Shown: piece by piece, positions 1 to 8,225 of the stretch
Layout: each line of letters opens with the position of its first letter
Numbering within the stretch: position 1 is the stretch's first letter
Origin: Janthinobacterium sp051380875
Lineage (GTDB): Bacteria; Pseudomonadota; Gammaproteobacteria; Burkholderiales; Burkholderiaceae_D
DNA: 64,000 nt
NCBI RefSeq assembly: GCF_051380875.1
Contig: NZ_JBNYXW010000019.1
Location: 62,001 to 126,000, forward strand
Direction: 5' to 3'
Program-made: the position numbers and the translations under genes
Notes under the pieces: generated by a model
What the model was told of the DNA's origin: nothing
The model's database searches: none
The model's input: only the letters and a program-made list of their open reading frames with translations

Positions 1-29
1 TATCCATAGAATGTGCTCCGAATGGTTGC

Positions 30-82
30 GGCCTGACTGGCGCCGTCCAGGAAATTCTACGGTCGCCAGTCCGGCCTTTCTT
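30..82 (+). terminator. Strong hairpin with short T-rich tail, candidate terminator
   Basis: GGCCTGACTGGCG (30-42) pairs with CGCCAGTCCGGCC (64-76) with one mismatch. CCGT/ACGG inside it extends the stem. The sequence TTTCTT follows. It probably ends a gene lying to the left of the window, before the TPR lipoprotein gene. The T-run is imperfect, so it could instead be an mRNA stability or regulatory hairpin. Confidence 0.4.
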
Positions 83-230
83 GAGCAGGAACAAGAAACA
101 CGGAGTGCGCACGGCCATGGACGCCAACAATCAACGGCCTGTTGAGCGCAATCAAGGAGGCCGGCTGCCATCTTTTTAAGCTAGACCTTGCCGATCGTGC
201 CTATCCTGCACGCCGCTACCGGAGAATTCC

Positions 231-3038
231 ATGGCCCATCGTCTTTTGCGTCCCCTTTTGCGTCCGCTCCTCCACTCTTTCCCCGGCGTACCTGCCAGCG
301 CGCTGTGCTGCGCCCTGCTGCTGCCCTTGCTGACGGCTTGCCACGGCACGCACGGCAGCGACAGCCTGCTGGTCGACGCGCAGCAGTACCGCCAGAAGGG
401 CGAGGCGCGCGCCGCCATCATCGAGCTGAAGAACCTGCTGCAAAAAGACCCGGAGAACGCCGCTGCGCGGTTGCTGCTGGGCAGCATTTATATCGACACG
501 GGCGAAGCGCTGTCGGCTGAGAAAGAGTTGCGCAAGGCAAAATCGCTGCGATTGCCACCGCAGCAAGTGATGCCCCTGCTGGGCAAGTCCTGGCTGATGC
601 TGGGCCAGTTCGACAAGGTGCTGGCCGAGATCGCCGACGATGCCGCGCTGCCCCCCAGCATGCTGGCCCTGCGCGGCGACGCCCTGCTGGCTCTGGGCCG
701 GCCAGAGGAAGCACGCAGCCTGTTTGCGCGCATGCTGGCCGATCATCCTGGCCAGGTGGAGGCGCTGATGGGCCTGGCGCGCATCGCCGCGCTGGAACAG
801 CAAGTGACGGCCGCCGAGCTGCTGCTGGCGCAGGCGTTGACAAGCGCACCCGCCAACCTCGACGCCTTGCGCCTGCAGGGCGACCTGCAGCGCCTGCAAG
901 GCAAGAACGACCTGGCGCGGCTGGCCTACATGCAGATTCTCAAGTTAAAACCCGACAATACCCAGGCGCATATCGACCTGGCCAACCTCGACATCGAGCA
1001 AAGCCGCTTTGCGCAGGCGGCCGCCCAGCTGGCCACGGCGCGCAAGTCGGCGCCCAACAGCCTGGGCCTGCTGCAGGCGCAGGCGCTGCTCGATTTTCGC
1101 CAGGGCAAGAACAAGGCGGCGCTGCAAGCCTTGCAGCTGGTACTCAAGGCGGCGCCCGAGCACATGCCGTCGATCCTGCTGGCCGGCGCCGTGCAGCTGG
1201 CGCTCGGTTCGCCGCAACAGGCGGAAAACTATCTGCAGCGCTTTTTGGCCGTGTACCCCCGGCATTTATATGCCGTCAAGATGATGGCCTCGATCGAATT
1301 GATGCGCGGCAAGACCGACGCTGCCATCGACCTGCTGGCGCCCGTGCTGGCCGCCTTTCCCGACGACGTGGAATTGCTGTCGCTGGTGGGCGAAGCGCAT
1401 TTGCGCGCGCGCCACTACGACAAGGCCACGAGCTACTTTGAAAAGGCCAGCGGCTTGGCGCCAGACACGGCCAAGCTGCATGCGGCGCTGGGCATCAGCC
1501 GCCTGGGCATGGGCGAACACAGCCGCGCCATCGATGAGCTGGAAAGGGCCAGCATGCTCGACAAGAGCACGCCGCAAGCGGGCACCATGCTGGTGATGAC
1601 CTTGCTGCGCAACGGGCAGAACGACAAGGCCCTGGCCAGCGTGCTCATGCTGGAAAAACAACAGAAAGGCACGAATCCCCTGCTGCTGAACCTGAAAGGC
1701 GGCGTCTACCTGGCCTTGCGCGATTTGCCGGCCGCGCGCGCCAGTTTCGAGCAGGCACTCGGCATCGATCCCTTGTACTTGCCGGCACTGAACAACCTGG
1801 CGCAGATCGACCTGGCCGAGAAAAAACCCGAGCAGGCGCGCCAGCGCTTCGAGCGGGCGCTGGCGAAAGCGCCGAAAAATGCCGAGTTGGGCGCGGCCCT
1901 GGCCAAGCTGGCCGCCTCGCAGGGCAAGACGGACGAAGCGCAACGCTGGCTGGAGCGCTCGCAGCGGGACAATCCCGATGCCGTCGCGCCAGCCCTGCTG
2001 CTGAGTAATTTTTACCTGAAAACGGGGGCGCCCGGGAAAGCGCTGGAACTGGCGCGCGCCTTGCAGATGGGTCACCCGGGCGACGCCGACGCGCTGGCCC
2101 TGCGCGCGCAGGTGGAGTACAGCGCCGGCGAGGCGCCGGCCGCGCTCGACAGCTACACCAGGCTGGCCAGCATACAATCGACCTCGGCGCCCTTGCAGAT
2201 GCGCATCGCCAGCCTGCACCTGGCGCTGGGCGAGCATGCCAGCGCGCTGCAAGCGGTCAAGCGGGCGCAAGTGCTCGACCCCACTTTGCTCGACGCCAGG
2301 GTGATCGAAGTGGCCATGCTGCTAAGCTTGAACCGCCAGCGCGAAGCACTGGCCGTGGCCCGGCAGGTACAGCAACAGCAGCCCAAGCTGGCGGCCGGCT
2401 ACAAGCTAGAGGGCGACGTGCTGATGGAACAAAAACTGCCGCAGCAAGCCGTCAAGCTGTACGAACAGGCATTTCAAATCAGCAAGATCGGTCCCCTGCA
2501 AGTGCAGCTGTACCGCGCCTTGCAAGCGTCGGGACAGGCGCGCGTAGCGGAGGCGCGCATGGCGGCCTGGCTGAAAGACCATCCCGACGACTTGCCCACG
2601 CGAACGTATTTGGCCGGTACCCAACTAGTGGCCAAACAATACCTCGCCGCCATCGAGCACTTCCAGCACATCGTTGCCAGGGATGCGGGCAACCTGGTGG
2701 CGCTGAACGACCTGGCCTGGGCCTATCTGCAAGAGAAGGACCCGCGCGCGCAGGCGACGGCCGAGCAGGCACTCAAACTGGCGCCTGAGAATCCCGCCGT
2801 GCTCGACACCCTGGGCTGGATCGTGCTGCAGCAAGGCGACCTGAAGCGCGCTACGGCACTGCTGCGCCAGGCGGCGGGACTGGCGCCGGCATCACCTGAA
2901 ATCGCGTACCACCTGAGCGTGGCGCTGGCCAGGTCGGGCGACAAGGGGGCCGCGCGCAAACGGCTGGAACAATTGCTCGCCGCCAACAAGGACTTTCCGC
3001 AGCGGGCCGAAGCGCAGGCCTTGCTGAGCCAGCTCTAG
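231..3038 (+). CDS. prsT: XrtA/PEP-CTERM system TPR-repeat lipoprotein PrsT
   Basis: The product has 935 residues. It begins with a lipoprotein signal (hydrophobic stretch at about 22-36, lipobox LLTAC, Cys37), so it should be anchored in a membrane. The rest is a long array of tetratricopeptide-like helical repeats (recurrent A..L..LL/G..L..A patterns, with NNLAQIDLAEKKPEQA near 520 as a clear unit). This matches the very large TPR lipoprotein that accompanies exosortase A EPS loci and is named PrsT. Such proteins are thought to scaffold polysaccharide assembly; the exact role is not established. The start is supported by GGAG ten bases upstream. The next gene begins 3 bp after the stop, so the two are probably cotranscribed. 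The prsK/prsR regulators that often accompany it are not in the window and may lie to the left. Confidence 0.85.
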   Translation: MAHRLLRPLLRPLLHSFPGVPASALCCALLLPLLTACHGTHGSDSLLVDAQQYRQKGEARAAIIELKNLLQKDPENAAARLLLGSIYIDTGEALSAEKELRKAKSLRLPPQQVMPLLGKSWLMLGQFDKVLAEIADDAALPPSMLALRGDALLALGRPEEARSLFARMLADHPGQVEALMGLARIAALEQQVTAAELLLAQALTSAPANLDALRLQGDLQRLQGKNDLARLAYMQILKLKPDNTQAHIDLANLDIEQSRFAQAAAQLATARKSAPNSLGLLQAQALLDFRQGKNKAALQALQLVLKAAPEHMPSILLAGAVQLALGSPQQAENYLQRFLAVYPRHLYAVKMMASIELMRGKTDAAIDLLAPVLAAFPDDVELLSLVGEAHLRARHYDKATSYFEKASGLAPDTAKLHAALGISRLGMGEHSRAIDELERASMLDKSTPQAGTMLVMTLLRNGQNDKALASVLMLEKQQKGTNPLLLNLKGGVYLALRDLPAARASFEQALGIDPLYLPALNNLAQIDLAEKKPEQARQRFERALAKAPKNAELGAALAKLAASQGKTDEAQRWLERSQRDNPDAVAPALLLSNFYLKTGAPGKALELARALQMGHPGDADALALRAQVEYSAGEAPAALDSYTRLASIQSTSAPLQMRIASLHLALGEHASALQAVKRAQVLDPTLLDARVIEVAMLLSLNRQREALAVARQVQQQQPKLAAGYKLEGDVLMEQKLPQQAVKLYEQAFQISKIGPLQVQLYRALQASGQARVAEARMAAWLKDHPDDLPTRTYLAGTQLVAKQYLAAIEHFQHIVARDAGNLVALNDLAWAYLQEKDPRAQATAEQALKLAPENPAVLDTLGWIVLQQGDLKRATALLRQAAGLAPASPEIAYHLSVALARSGDKGAARKRLEQLLAANKDFPQRAEAQALLSQL

Positions 3039-3041
3039 GCC

Positions 3042-5591
3042 ATGGCAGCGCACGCGGCCATGCCCAGCCTCGCGGCGCGGCCGCTGGCCCTGGTGGCGGG
3101 CGCGGCCTGCGTGCTGGCTTTGCGCCACTACCCGCTCGGCCACGGCTGGCCAGGCCTGCTGTTTGCCGCCCTGCTGCCGGCGTATTTTTTGCTGCTGTGC
3201 TGGCGCCCCGCCTGCTGGCTGTTCTGCGTGCCGGCGCTGCTGCCCGTGCTCGACCTGGCGCCTTGGACGGGCTGGTTCTTCCTCGAAGAAATCGACGTGC
3301 TGCTGTTGCTGACGGTGGCCTGCGGCTACTGGCGCCTGGGCGGCCCGGTCCAGCCGGCGGCGGCGCGGCTGTCGCCTGCCGCCCGCGCTTGCCTGCTGCT
3401 GTGCAGCCTGGCTTGGCTGGTGGCACTGCTGCGCGGCCTGCTGCCGCTGCCGCCCCTGGACGTAAATGCCTGGGACAATTATCTCAGCGCCTATAACAGC
3501 TTGCGCCTGGGCAAAGCCTGGGCCTGGAGCATGCTGCTGCTGCCGCTGCTGCGACGCGACGCGGGCACCGATGGCGTGCGCCGTTATGCGCTGCCGGGCA
3601 TGCTGGCGGGACTGGCCATGGTGGCCCTGTTCACCCTGTGGGAGCGGGCCGTGTTTCCCGGCCTGTTGAACATGTCCAGCGACTACCGCACCACGGCGCC
3701 GTTTTCCGCCATGCATACGGGCGGCGCCGCCCTCGACGGCTATCTGGCCCTGAGCCTGCCGTTTGCCGCCCTGTGGCTGGCACGCGCCCACAGCCGCTGG
3801 CACATTGCGCTGGCCTTGCTGCTGCTGGCCCTGGGCCTGCATGCGGCATTCAGCACGTTTTCGCGCGGCCTGTACGCAGCCCTGCTGGCGGCCGCGCTGC
3901 TGGTTTTCTGGCAGGTGCTCGCTGCGAGCCGGCGCACGCCGCAATCTGGCCAGCTGCCGTTGCGCAGGCTGGTGCCGGTCCTGCTGCTGGCCAGCCTGGG
4001 TGCGGCATTGCTCTTATATATGTTCAGCCTGGCCGGCTACCGGGGCTTGCTGGCCGCCTTTGTGCTGCTGGGTGCAACCTTCGTGCTGGCGGCGCGGCCC
4101 CTGCCGTGGCGTTTGGCGCCGGCCAGCGTGCTGTGCGCCCTGTGCCTGCAAGCGGTGCTGGCCAGCTGGTGGCCCGAGCCAGCCGCACACCTGGCCGCCG
4201 GCTGGCTGAAAGGGCCGTATTTCTTGTTCCTGCTGGCGGCCCTGCTGCTGGCGGCCGTGCTGCTGCCCGGCACCGCAGCCGAGCATAGTCCGGCGCGCCT
4301 GGGCGTGGCCATGATGGCGTGGACCTTGCTCGCCTGCAATCTCGCCTGGATAGGCTGGCATTGGGCGGGCAGCAAAGCCTTGTTGCCCGCCGGCCTGGTC
4401 GTGCTGCTGGCCATGCTGATGCTGTGCAACGGCCGCAGGCGAGCGCCGCTGTGGCGGCTGGACCGGTCCAGCCTGGGCATCGCGGGCGCGGCCAGCATCG
4501 TCTTGCTGCTGGCCATCCCCGTCTCGGCCAGTTATTACGCCACGGAACGTTTCGCCACCAGCGCGGGCGACTTGCAGGGCCGCTTGCGCCATTGGCGCCA
4601 AGTGCTGGCCATGCAGCCGGCCGACTGGGGCAGCCGCCTGTTCGGCATGGGCCTGGGCAGCTTTCCCGCCACGTATTACTGGCACAATCCCGTGCGCGAT
4701 GTGCCGGCCAGCATCTCCTACGCCGATGAAGGCGGCAATCCAGGCGATCTGCCTGATCTGCCCAATCCGACTAATCCGCCTAATCCACCCAATCGGTATG
4801 TGCGCCTGGCCAGCCCCGGCTACAGCGCCGGTTATGGCGAGCTGCTGCGCTTGCTGCAACGGCTGCCCGTGCAGCCCGGCACGCGCTACAGCCTCGCGCT
4901 CGATGCGCGCCGCGACGCTGCCATGCCCATGCCCATGCCCGTGCTGCTGGTGCGCTTGTGCCAGCGCCAGTTGCTGTATGCACAAAATTGCATCAATGCC
5001 CCGCTGCGCCTGCGCGCGAACGCGGCTGTCCATCCGGGCACGCCCGCCGCAGCCTGGCAGCACTACCAGGTACAGTTCGACAGCGGTCCGCTGGGATCGG
5101 GCGCCTGGCTGCTGCGCCCCCCCGTGCAGCTTGAACTGGCAGCGAGCGGCACGGCCAACTCGTCCGTGGTCGATATCGACAATCTCAGCCTGCGCGCGTC
5201 CGGCGGCGAGGAATTGATCGCCAATGGCCAATTTACGCAGGCAAATAACTACTGGTTTTTCAGCAGCGACCACCATCACTTGCCGTGGCATATCAAGAAC
5301 CTGGCGCTGCAATTGCTGGTGGAAACGGGCTGGTGCGGTGCGCTGGCCATGCTGGGCCTGCTCAGCCTGGCAGCTCTGCGCCTGCTGCGCTGCGCCAGGC
5401 ATGGCCCACTGGGCCAGGCTGGCGTGCTGGCCTGCGGCGGCGCAATGGCAGGCTTTCTCGTCGTCGGCCTGTTCGACAGCCTGCTCGACGTGCCGCGCCT
5501 GGCCCTGCTGGCCTATCTGATGCTGCTGTGCGCGCTGCTGCAGCCCCTTCCGCCCTCTTCTTCCCACCCTGCCGAAAGGTCGCCGCCATGA
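3042..5591 (+). CDS. Wzy/WaaL-like O-antigen polymerase/ligase with inserted periplasmic domain
   Basis: This is an 849-residue integral membrane protein. About ten hydrophobic segments fill residues 15-505, followed by a large periplasmic part (about 515-760) and two more segments at about 765-840. The LFGMGLGSFPATYYWHN motif (about 533-549) and HNLALQLLVETGW-like HIKNLALQLLVETGW (about 748-762) are the typical Wzy_C loop landmarks. About 200 residues are inserted between them, starting with a proline-rich linker (NPTNPPNPPN) and continuing with a predicted beta-rich stretch that includes VVDIDNLSLR, as in carbohydrate-binding modules. Family members polymerise undecaprenyl-linked repeat units or transfer glycans at the periplasmic face. 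Usual length is 400-500 residues, so this one is about twice as long. The start follows the prsT stop by 3 bp, and the stop overlaps the protease start by 4 bp. Confidence 0.75.
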   Translation: MAAHAAMPSLAARPLALVAGAACVLALRHYPLGHGWPGLLFAALLPAYFLLLCWRPACWLFCVPALLPVLDLAPWTGWFFLEEIDVLLLLTVACGYWRLGGPVQPAAARLSPAARACLLLCSLAWLVALLRGLLPLPPLDVNAWDNYLSAYNSLRLGKAWAWSMLLLPLLRRDAGTDGVRRYALPGMLAGLAMVALFTLWERAVFPGLLNMSSDYRTTAPFSAMHTGGAALDGYLALSLPFAALWLARAHSRWHIALALLLLALGLHAAFSTFSRGLYAALLAAALLVFWQVLAASRRTPQSGQLPLRRLVPVLLLASLGAALLLYMFSLAGYRGLLAAFVLLGATFVLAARPLPWRLAPASVLCALCLQAVLASWWPEPAAHLAAGWLKGPYFLFLLAALLLAAVLLPGTAAEHSPARLGVAMMAWTLLACNLAWIGWHWAGSKALLPAGLVVLLAMLMLCNGRRRAPLWRLDRSSLGIAGAASIVLLLAIPVSASYYATERFATSAGDLQGRLRHWRQVLAMQPADWGSRLFGMGLGSFPATYYWHNPVRDVPASISYADEGGNPGDLPDLPNPTNPPNPPNRYVRLASPGYSAGYGELLRLLQRLPVQPGTRYSLALDARRDAAMPMPMPVLLVRLCQRQLLYAQNCINAPLRLRANAAVHPGTPAAAWQHYQVQFDSGPLGSGAWLLRPPVQLELAASGTANSSVVDIDNLSLRASGGEELIANGQFTQANNYWFFSSDHHHLPWHIKNLALQLLVETGWCGALAMLGLLSLAALRLLRCARHGPLGQAGVLACGGAMAGFLVVGLFDSLLDVPRLALLAYLMLLCALLQPLPPSSSHPAERSPP

Positions 5592-6361
5592 AAGTCTTCC
5601 TGCCCGCGCTGCTGTTCTGCCTTGGCCTTGGCCTTGGCCTGGCCGCCGCGCCATGCCGCGCCGATGCATCGCTGGCGCAAGCGATCGCCCGCGTCAAGCC
5701 GTCCATCGTCGGCGTGGGCAGCGTGCTCAAGACGCGCACGCCGCCCATGAATTTCATCGGCACGGGTTTCGTGGCCGGTGATGGCTTGAGCGTGCTGACC
5801 TGCGCCCATGTGATCGAGAAACTGCTGGACGCGAATCCGAACGAGGTCATCGGCATCCTCACGGGCCAGGGCGAGACGGCGCAATTTCGCCCCGCCAAGG
5901 TGGAGTCGATCGACACCGAACACGACCTGGCCCTGCTGCGCCTGACGGGCGCGCCGCTGCCGGCCTTGGCGCTGGGCGATGCGGCCACGGTGCGCGAAGG
6001 CCAGGCCATGGCCTTCACGGGTTTTCCGCTAGGCATGCTGCTCGGTTTGCACCACGTGACGCACCGCGCCACCGTGTCTTCGCTGACGCCGGTGGTGATG
6101 CCCAGTGAAAACGCGCAGCGGCTCGACACCCGCCGTCTGGCGCAGCTGCAAAAGTCGCCCTACACTGTATTCCAGCTGGACGCGACGGCATATCCGGGCA
6201 GCAGCGGCAGCCCTTTGTTCGACCCCGCGACGGGGCTGGTCTACGGCATCGTCAACATGGTGTATCTGAAAGGCCTCAAGGAGACAGCCATCAGCGCGCC
6301 CAGCGGCATCACCTATGCGATTCCGGGCAACTACATGCAAGCCATCTTGCTGAAAAAATAA
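5588..6361 (+). CDS. Secreted trypsin-like (S1C/DegP-type) serine protease
   Basis: The product has 257 residues with an N-terminal signal peptide (about 1-25, ending PCRADA). The chymotrypsin-fold triad is complete: His in TCAHVIE (about 77), Asp in EHDLALL (about 119) and Ser in YPGSSGSPLF (about 205). There is no PDZ domain, so it is a bare protease domain rather than DegP proper. It should act in the periplasm or outside the cell; its substrate is unknown. ATG overlaps the polymerase stop by 4 bp, which ties it translationally to the EPS operon and suggests a role in processing or quality control of secreted EPS-system proteins. That role is inference. Confidence 0.8.
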   Translation: MKVFLPALLFCLGLGLGLAAAPCRADASLAQAIARVKPSIVGVGSVLKTRTPPMNFIGTGFVAGDGLSVLTCAHVIEKLLDANPNEVIGILTGQGETAQFRPAKVESIDTEHDLALLRLTGAPLPALALGDAATVREGQAMAFTGFPLGMLLGLHHVTHRATVSSLTPVVMPSENAQRLDTRRLAQLQKSPYTVFQLDATAYPGSSGSPLFDPATGLVYGIVNMVYLKGLKETAISAPSGITYAIPGNYMQAILLKK

Positions 6362-6384
6362 ATAAGCGTTCAATCAACAAGCGT

Positions 6385-7131
6385 TCAATCGCGCCCCTGG
6401 CGCAAGCGCTCGGTCATGCCCGGTTCATCCCATGTCGGAAAAAAAAAGGGGTAAAACGAGCGCTCTCCCCCATGTTGCTCCATCAAGCCGCCATACTTGC
6501 GGATCTGCGCCCCCATGTAGTCGAGATCGAGCCGTAGCAGCACGGCCGGCGCCCCCACGCGCGTACACTCGCGTTCGCCACCGAAGTCGCGAAAACCCAG
6601 CATGCGCTTGTAAAACACGACGTGGCGCGGATTGACTTCAATCACATAATCAGTAAAGCCATGGATATTGTGGGCATAGATATAAGAAATATGAATCAGC
6701 GCCGCAAACACGCGCTTGCTGACGCCCTTGTCGATGGCCAGGCGCGACGGTTCGCACAGGCGCCGGCCCTCGGCGCGCAGCAGGTCGAGCTTGTCGCGGA
6801 AGTTTTCATCGGCTGGCAAGCCCGCCTCGTGATCGTCCAGGCAAAGCGTCATGGTGCCGACGGTGGTGCCGACCGTTTCCGCAAACAGGGTGATTTTGTT
6901 CAGCGCATGGGCGACGGCGGGGTCGACGGCATAGCCGCGCCAGCCGTACATCTTGCGGATCAGCAAGCTGGCCGCTTCGCGCCGTCCGCGCGAATTGGCC
7001 ATGCGGATATGAAAGCGCTGCAGATCGAGCTCGTGCTCCATGGCCGGGTCGATCGTCCCCTCGCCCACCAGCAGGTTGCTGAAACCGGCCGGGGTGTCGA
7101 AGGAAATAATAGGTTCATCTTCAAAAGTCAT
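6385..7131 (-). CDS. PEP-CTERM/exosortase system-associated N-acyltransferase (GNAT/autoinducer-synthase-like)
   Basis: The product has 248 residues and resembles the acyltransferase family found beside exosortase loci, related in fold to N-acyl amino acid synthases and acyl-homoserine-lactone synthases. Visible family features are FHIRMANSRGRREAASLLIRK-like N-terminal basic residues, ETVGTMTLCLDD (a central strand) and EPSRLAIDKGVSKRVFAALI, where an acyl donor is normally bound. The likely reaction is acyl transfer from acyl-ACP or acyl-CoA to an amino group; the substrate is unknown. The start at 7131 has GAGGA eight bases upstream and is preferred over an in-frame start 45 bp further up. 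The gene converges on the protease gene (23 bp between stops). About 200 bp of AT-rich DNA lies upstream and should hold its promoter. Confidence 0.75.
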   Translation of the reverse strand: MTFEDEPIISFDTPAGFSNLLVGEGTIDPAMEHELDLQRFHIRMANSRGRREAASLLIRKMYGWRGYAVDPAVAHALNKITLFAETVGTTVGTMTLCLDDHEAGLPADENFRDKLDLLRAEGRRLCEPSRLAIDKGVSKRVFAALIHISYIYAHNIHGFTDYVIEVNPRHVVFYKRMLGFRDFGGERECTRVGAPAVLLRLDLDYMGAQIRKYGGLMEQHGGERSFYPFFFPTWDEPGMTERLRQGRD

Positions 7132-7328
7132 CGTGTCCTCACGTAATCGGCTGCCGTCGAGACGGACTGAAGCCAATGTCTTGTGACAAGATCAAAACTG
7201 AAGAAGTTCCCGCGATGACTAAAAAAACAGAAGAAATATCTTATTTAATAGCAAAACAACACCATGAAATTTGCCAAAAAGTACAAAGCAACACACAAAG
7301 TGCTGCCTTGAACGCTCTGGCGTGCTGA

Positions 7329-7952
7329 CTAGAAAAAACTCTCCGGTATCAACAGGACATCGCCGGGCCGCATCATGACGTTGGCCGAAATATCGCCGTC
7401 TTTCAATAAATCGTCGAGCCGCACGCGCAGTTGCTGCTGGCTGCCTTCGCGCATGCGGATGATGCTGGCCTTGTTGCCGGCGGCAAAATCGGTGATGCCG
7501 CCCACGGCGATCAGCACGTCCATCAGCGACATGCCCAGCCGATATGGCAGCGCCTGCGGCTTGGCCGCCTCGCCAATGACACGGATCTGCTCGCCATACG
7601 GCCCCGAGAAATTCGTCACGATGACCGTCACCACGGGCTGCTGGATGAACTTGCTCAAGGCCTGTTCGATATCGCGCGCCAGCTGGGTCGAGGTCCTGCC
7701 GCTGGCCACCAGGTCTTCCACCAGCGGCGTGGTGATCTTGCCATCGGGCCGCACGGCCACCGTCAGCGACACTTCCGGATTGCGCCAGACGATGATGTTG
7801 ACGGAGTCGCCCGGCCCGATCAGATAGTCGTGCATGGGCGCGCTGTCGTCGGCGGGCGCCAGCGGGAGGCGCGAGCGGCAGGCGCCCAGCAGGCTGGCCG
7901 TGGCCGCCACGGCCAGCGTGTTGAATACGAATGCACGGCGAAACAGATTCAT
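7329..7952 (-). CDS. XrtA-system polysaccharide export lipoprotein (Wza-like)
   Basis: The product has 207 residues with a lipoprotein signal ending in the lipobox LLGAC (Cys25). The polysaccharide export (Poly_export) domain starts at DYLIGPGDSVNIIVWRNPEV (about 42-61), and a SLBB domain follows (about 130-175, PYRLGMSLMDVLIAVGG). It would form the outer-membrane or periplasmic exit channel for the EPS with the chain-length protein and kinase encoded divergently. AGAGG upstream supports the start. It is transcribed away from the 8226 gene, so the 273-bp interval is a divergent promoter region. Confidence 0.88.
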   Translation of the reverse strand: MNLFRRAFVFNTLAVAATASLLGACRSRLPLAPADDSAPMHDYLIGPGDSVNIIVWRNPEVSLTVAVRPDGKITTPLVEDLVASGRTSTQLARDIEQALSKFIQQPVVTVIVTNFSGPYGEQIRVIGEAAKPQALPYRLGMSLMDVLIAVGGITDFAAGNKASIIRMREGSQQQLRVRLDDLLKDGDISANVMMRPGDVLLIPESFF

Positions 7953-8225
7953 GCTGGGCCTCTTCGAGTCGATGGCGCGTCGGGTGGCGCGTAGGGCGGC
8001 ACGTCAAACCGCCGGCCGCGCAGAAGCAGCCTGGGCCGCCAACTTCCTATGATTATGAAAACACGGCAAGTGAACCTTGAGGCGTATCAAGAAGCAATCA
8101 TCTTGGGAAATCTTGCCCAACAGGCGCCCTATACTTTGCTCAACAAGCAACAAGCAACAACTGCATCGCAACGTCGCTTTCCGCGCCGCCGCCCCCGCCA
8201 AGCACCGTCACCTGAAGGAAGCGCC
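7953..8225. promoter_or_regulatory. Divergent intergenic region between export and chain-length genes
   Basis: This interval of about 270 bp must carry promoters for both flanking EPS genes. It contains the dyad TTGGG-N8-CCCAA (8103-8120) and a short CAACAAG repeat nearby (8140-8160). I could not find a convincing sigma-54 (GG-N10-GC) or sigma-70 promoter in it. The dyad could be an operator, but that is only suggested by position. Confidence 0.35.

Noticed and set aside
18..230. Small gene before prsT
   Set aside because: The only open frame (142-333) overlaps prsT, has no ribosome-binding site and has no protein-like composition.
4741..4800. CRISPR-like or minisatellite array (AATCCGCCTAATCC repeats)
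   Set aside because: It is a short in-frame NPP-coding repeat in the polymerase linker, with no spacers.
5285..5587. Longer N-terminus for the serine protease
   Set aside because: The upstream in-frame stretch lies inside the polymerase gene and would precede an evident signal peptide that starts at 5588.
7132..7328. Sigma-54 promoter GG...TTTTGCT upstream of the acyltransferase
   Set aside because: The spacing between GG and GC is nine bases, not ten.
8103..8225. Sigma-54 promoter for the chain-length gene
   Set aside because: Several GG and GC pairs occur but none at exact ten-base spacing with consensus flanks.
8049..8225. N-terminal extension of the chain-length protein
   Set aside because: It is polar and Gln/Arg-rich, lies in front of a good ribosome-binding site and the normal MEELLQQLLSSLKGIW start.
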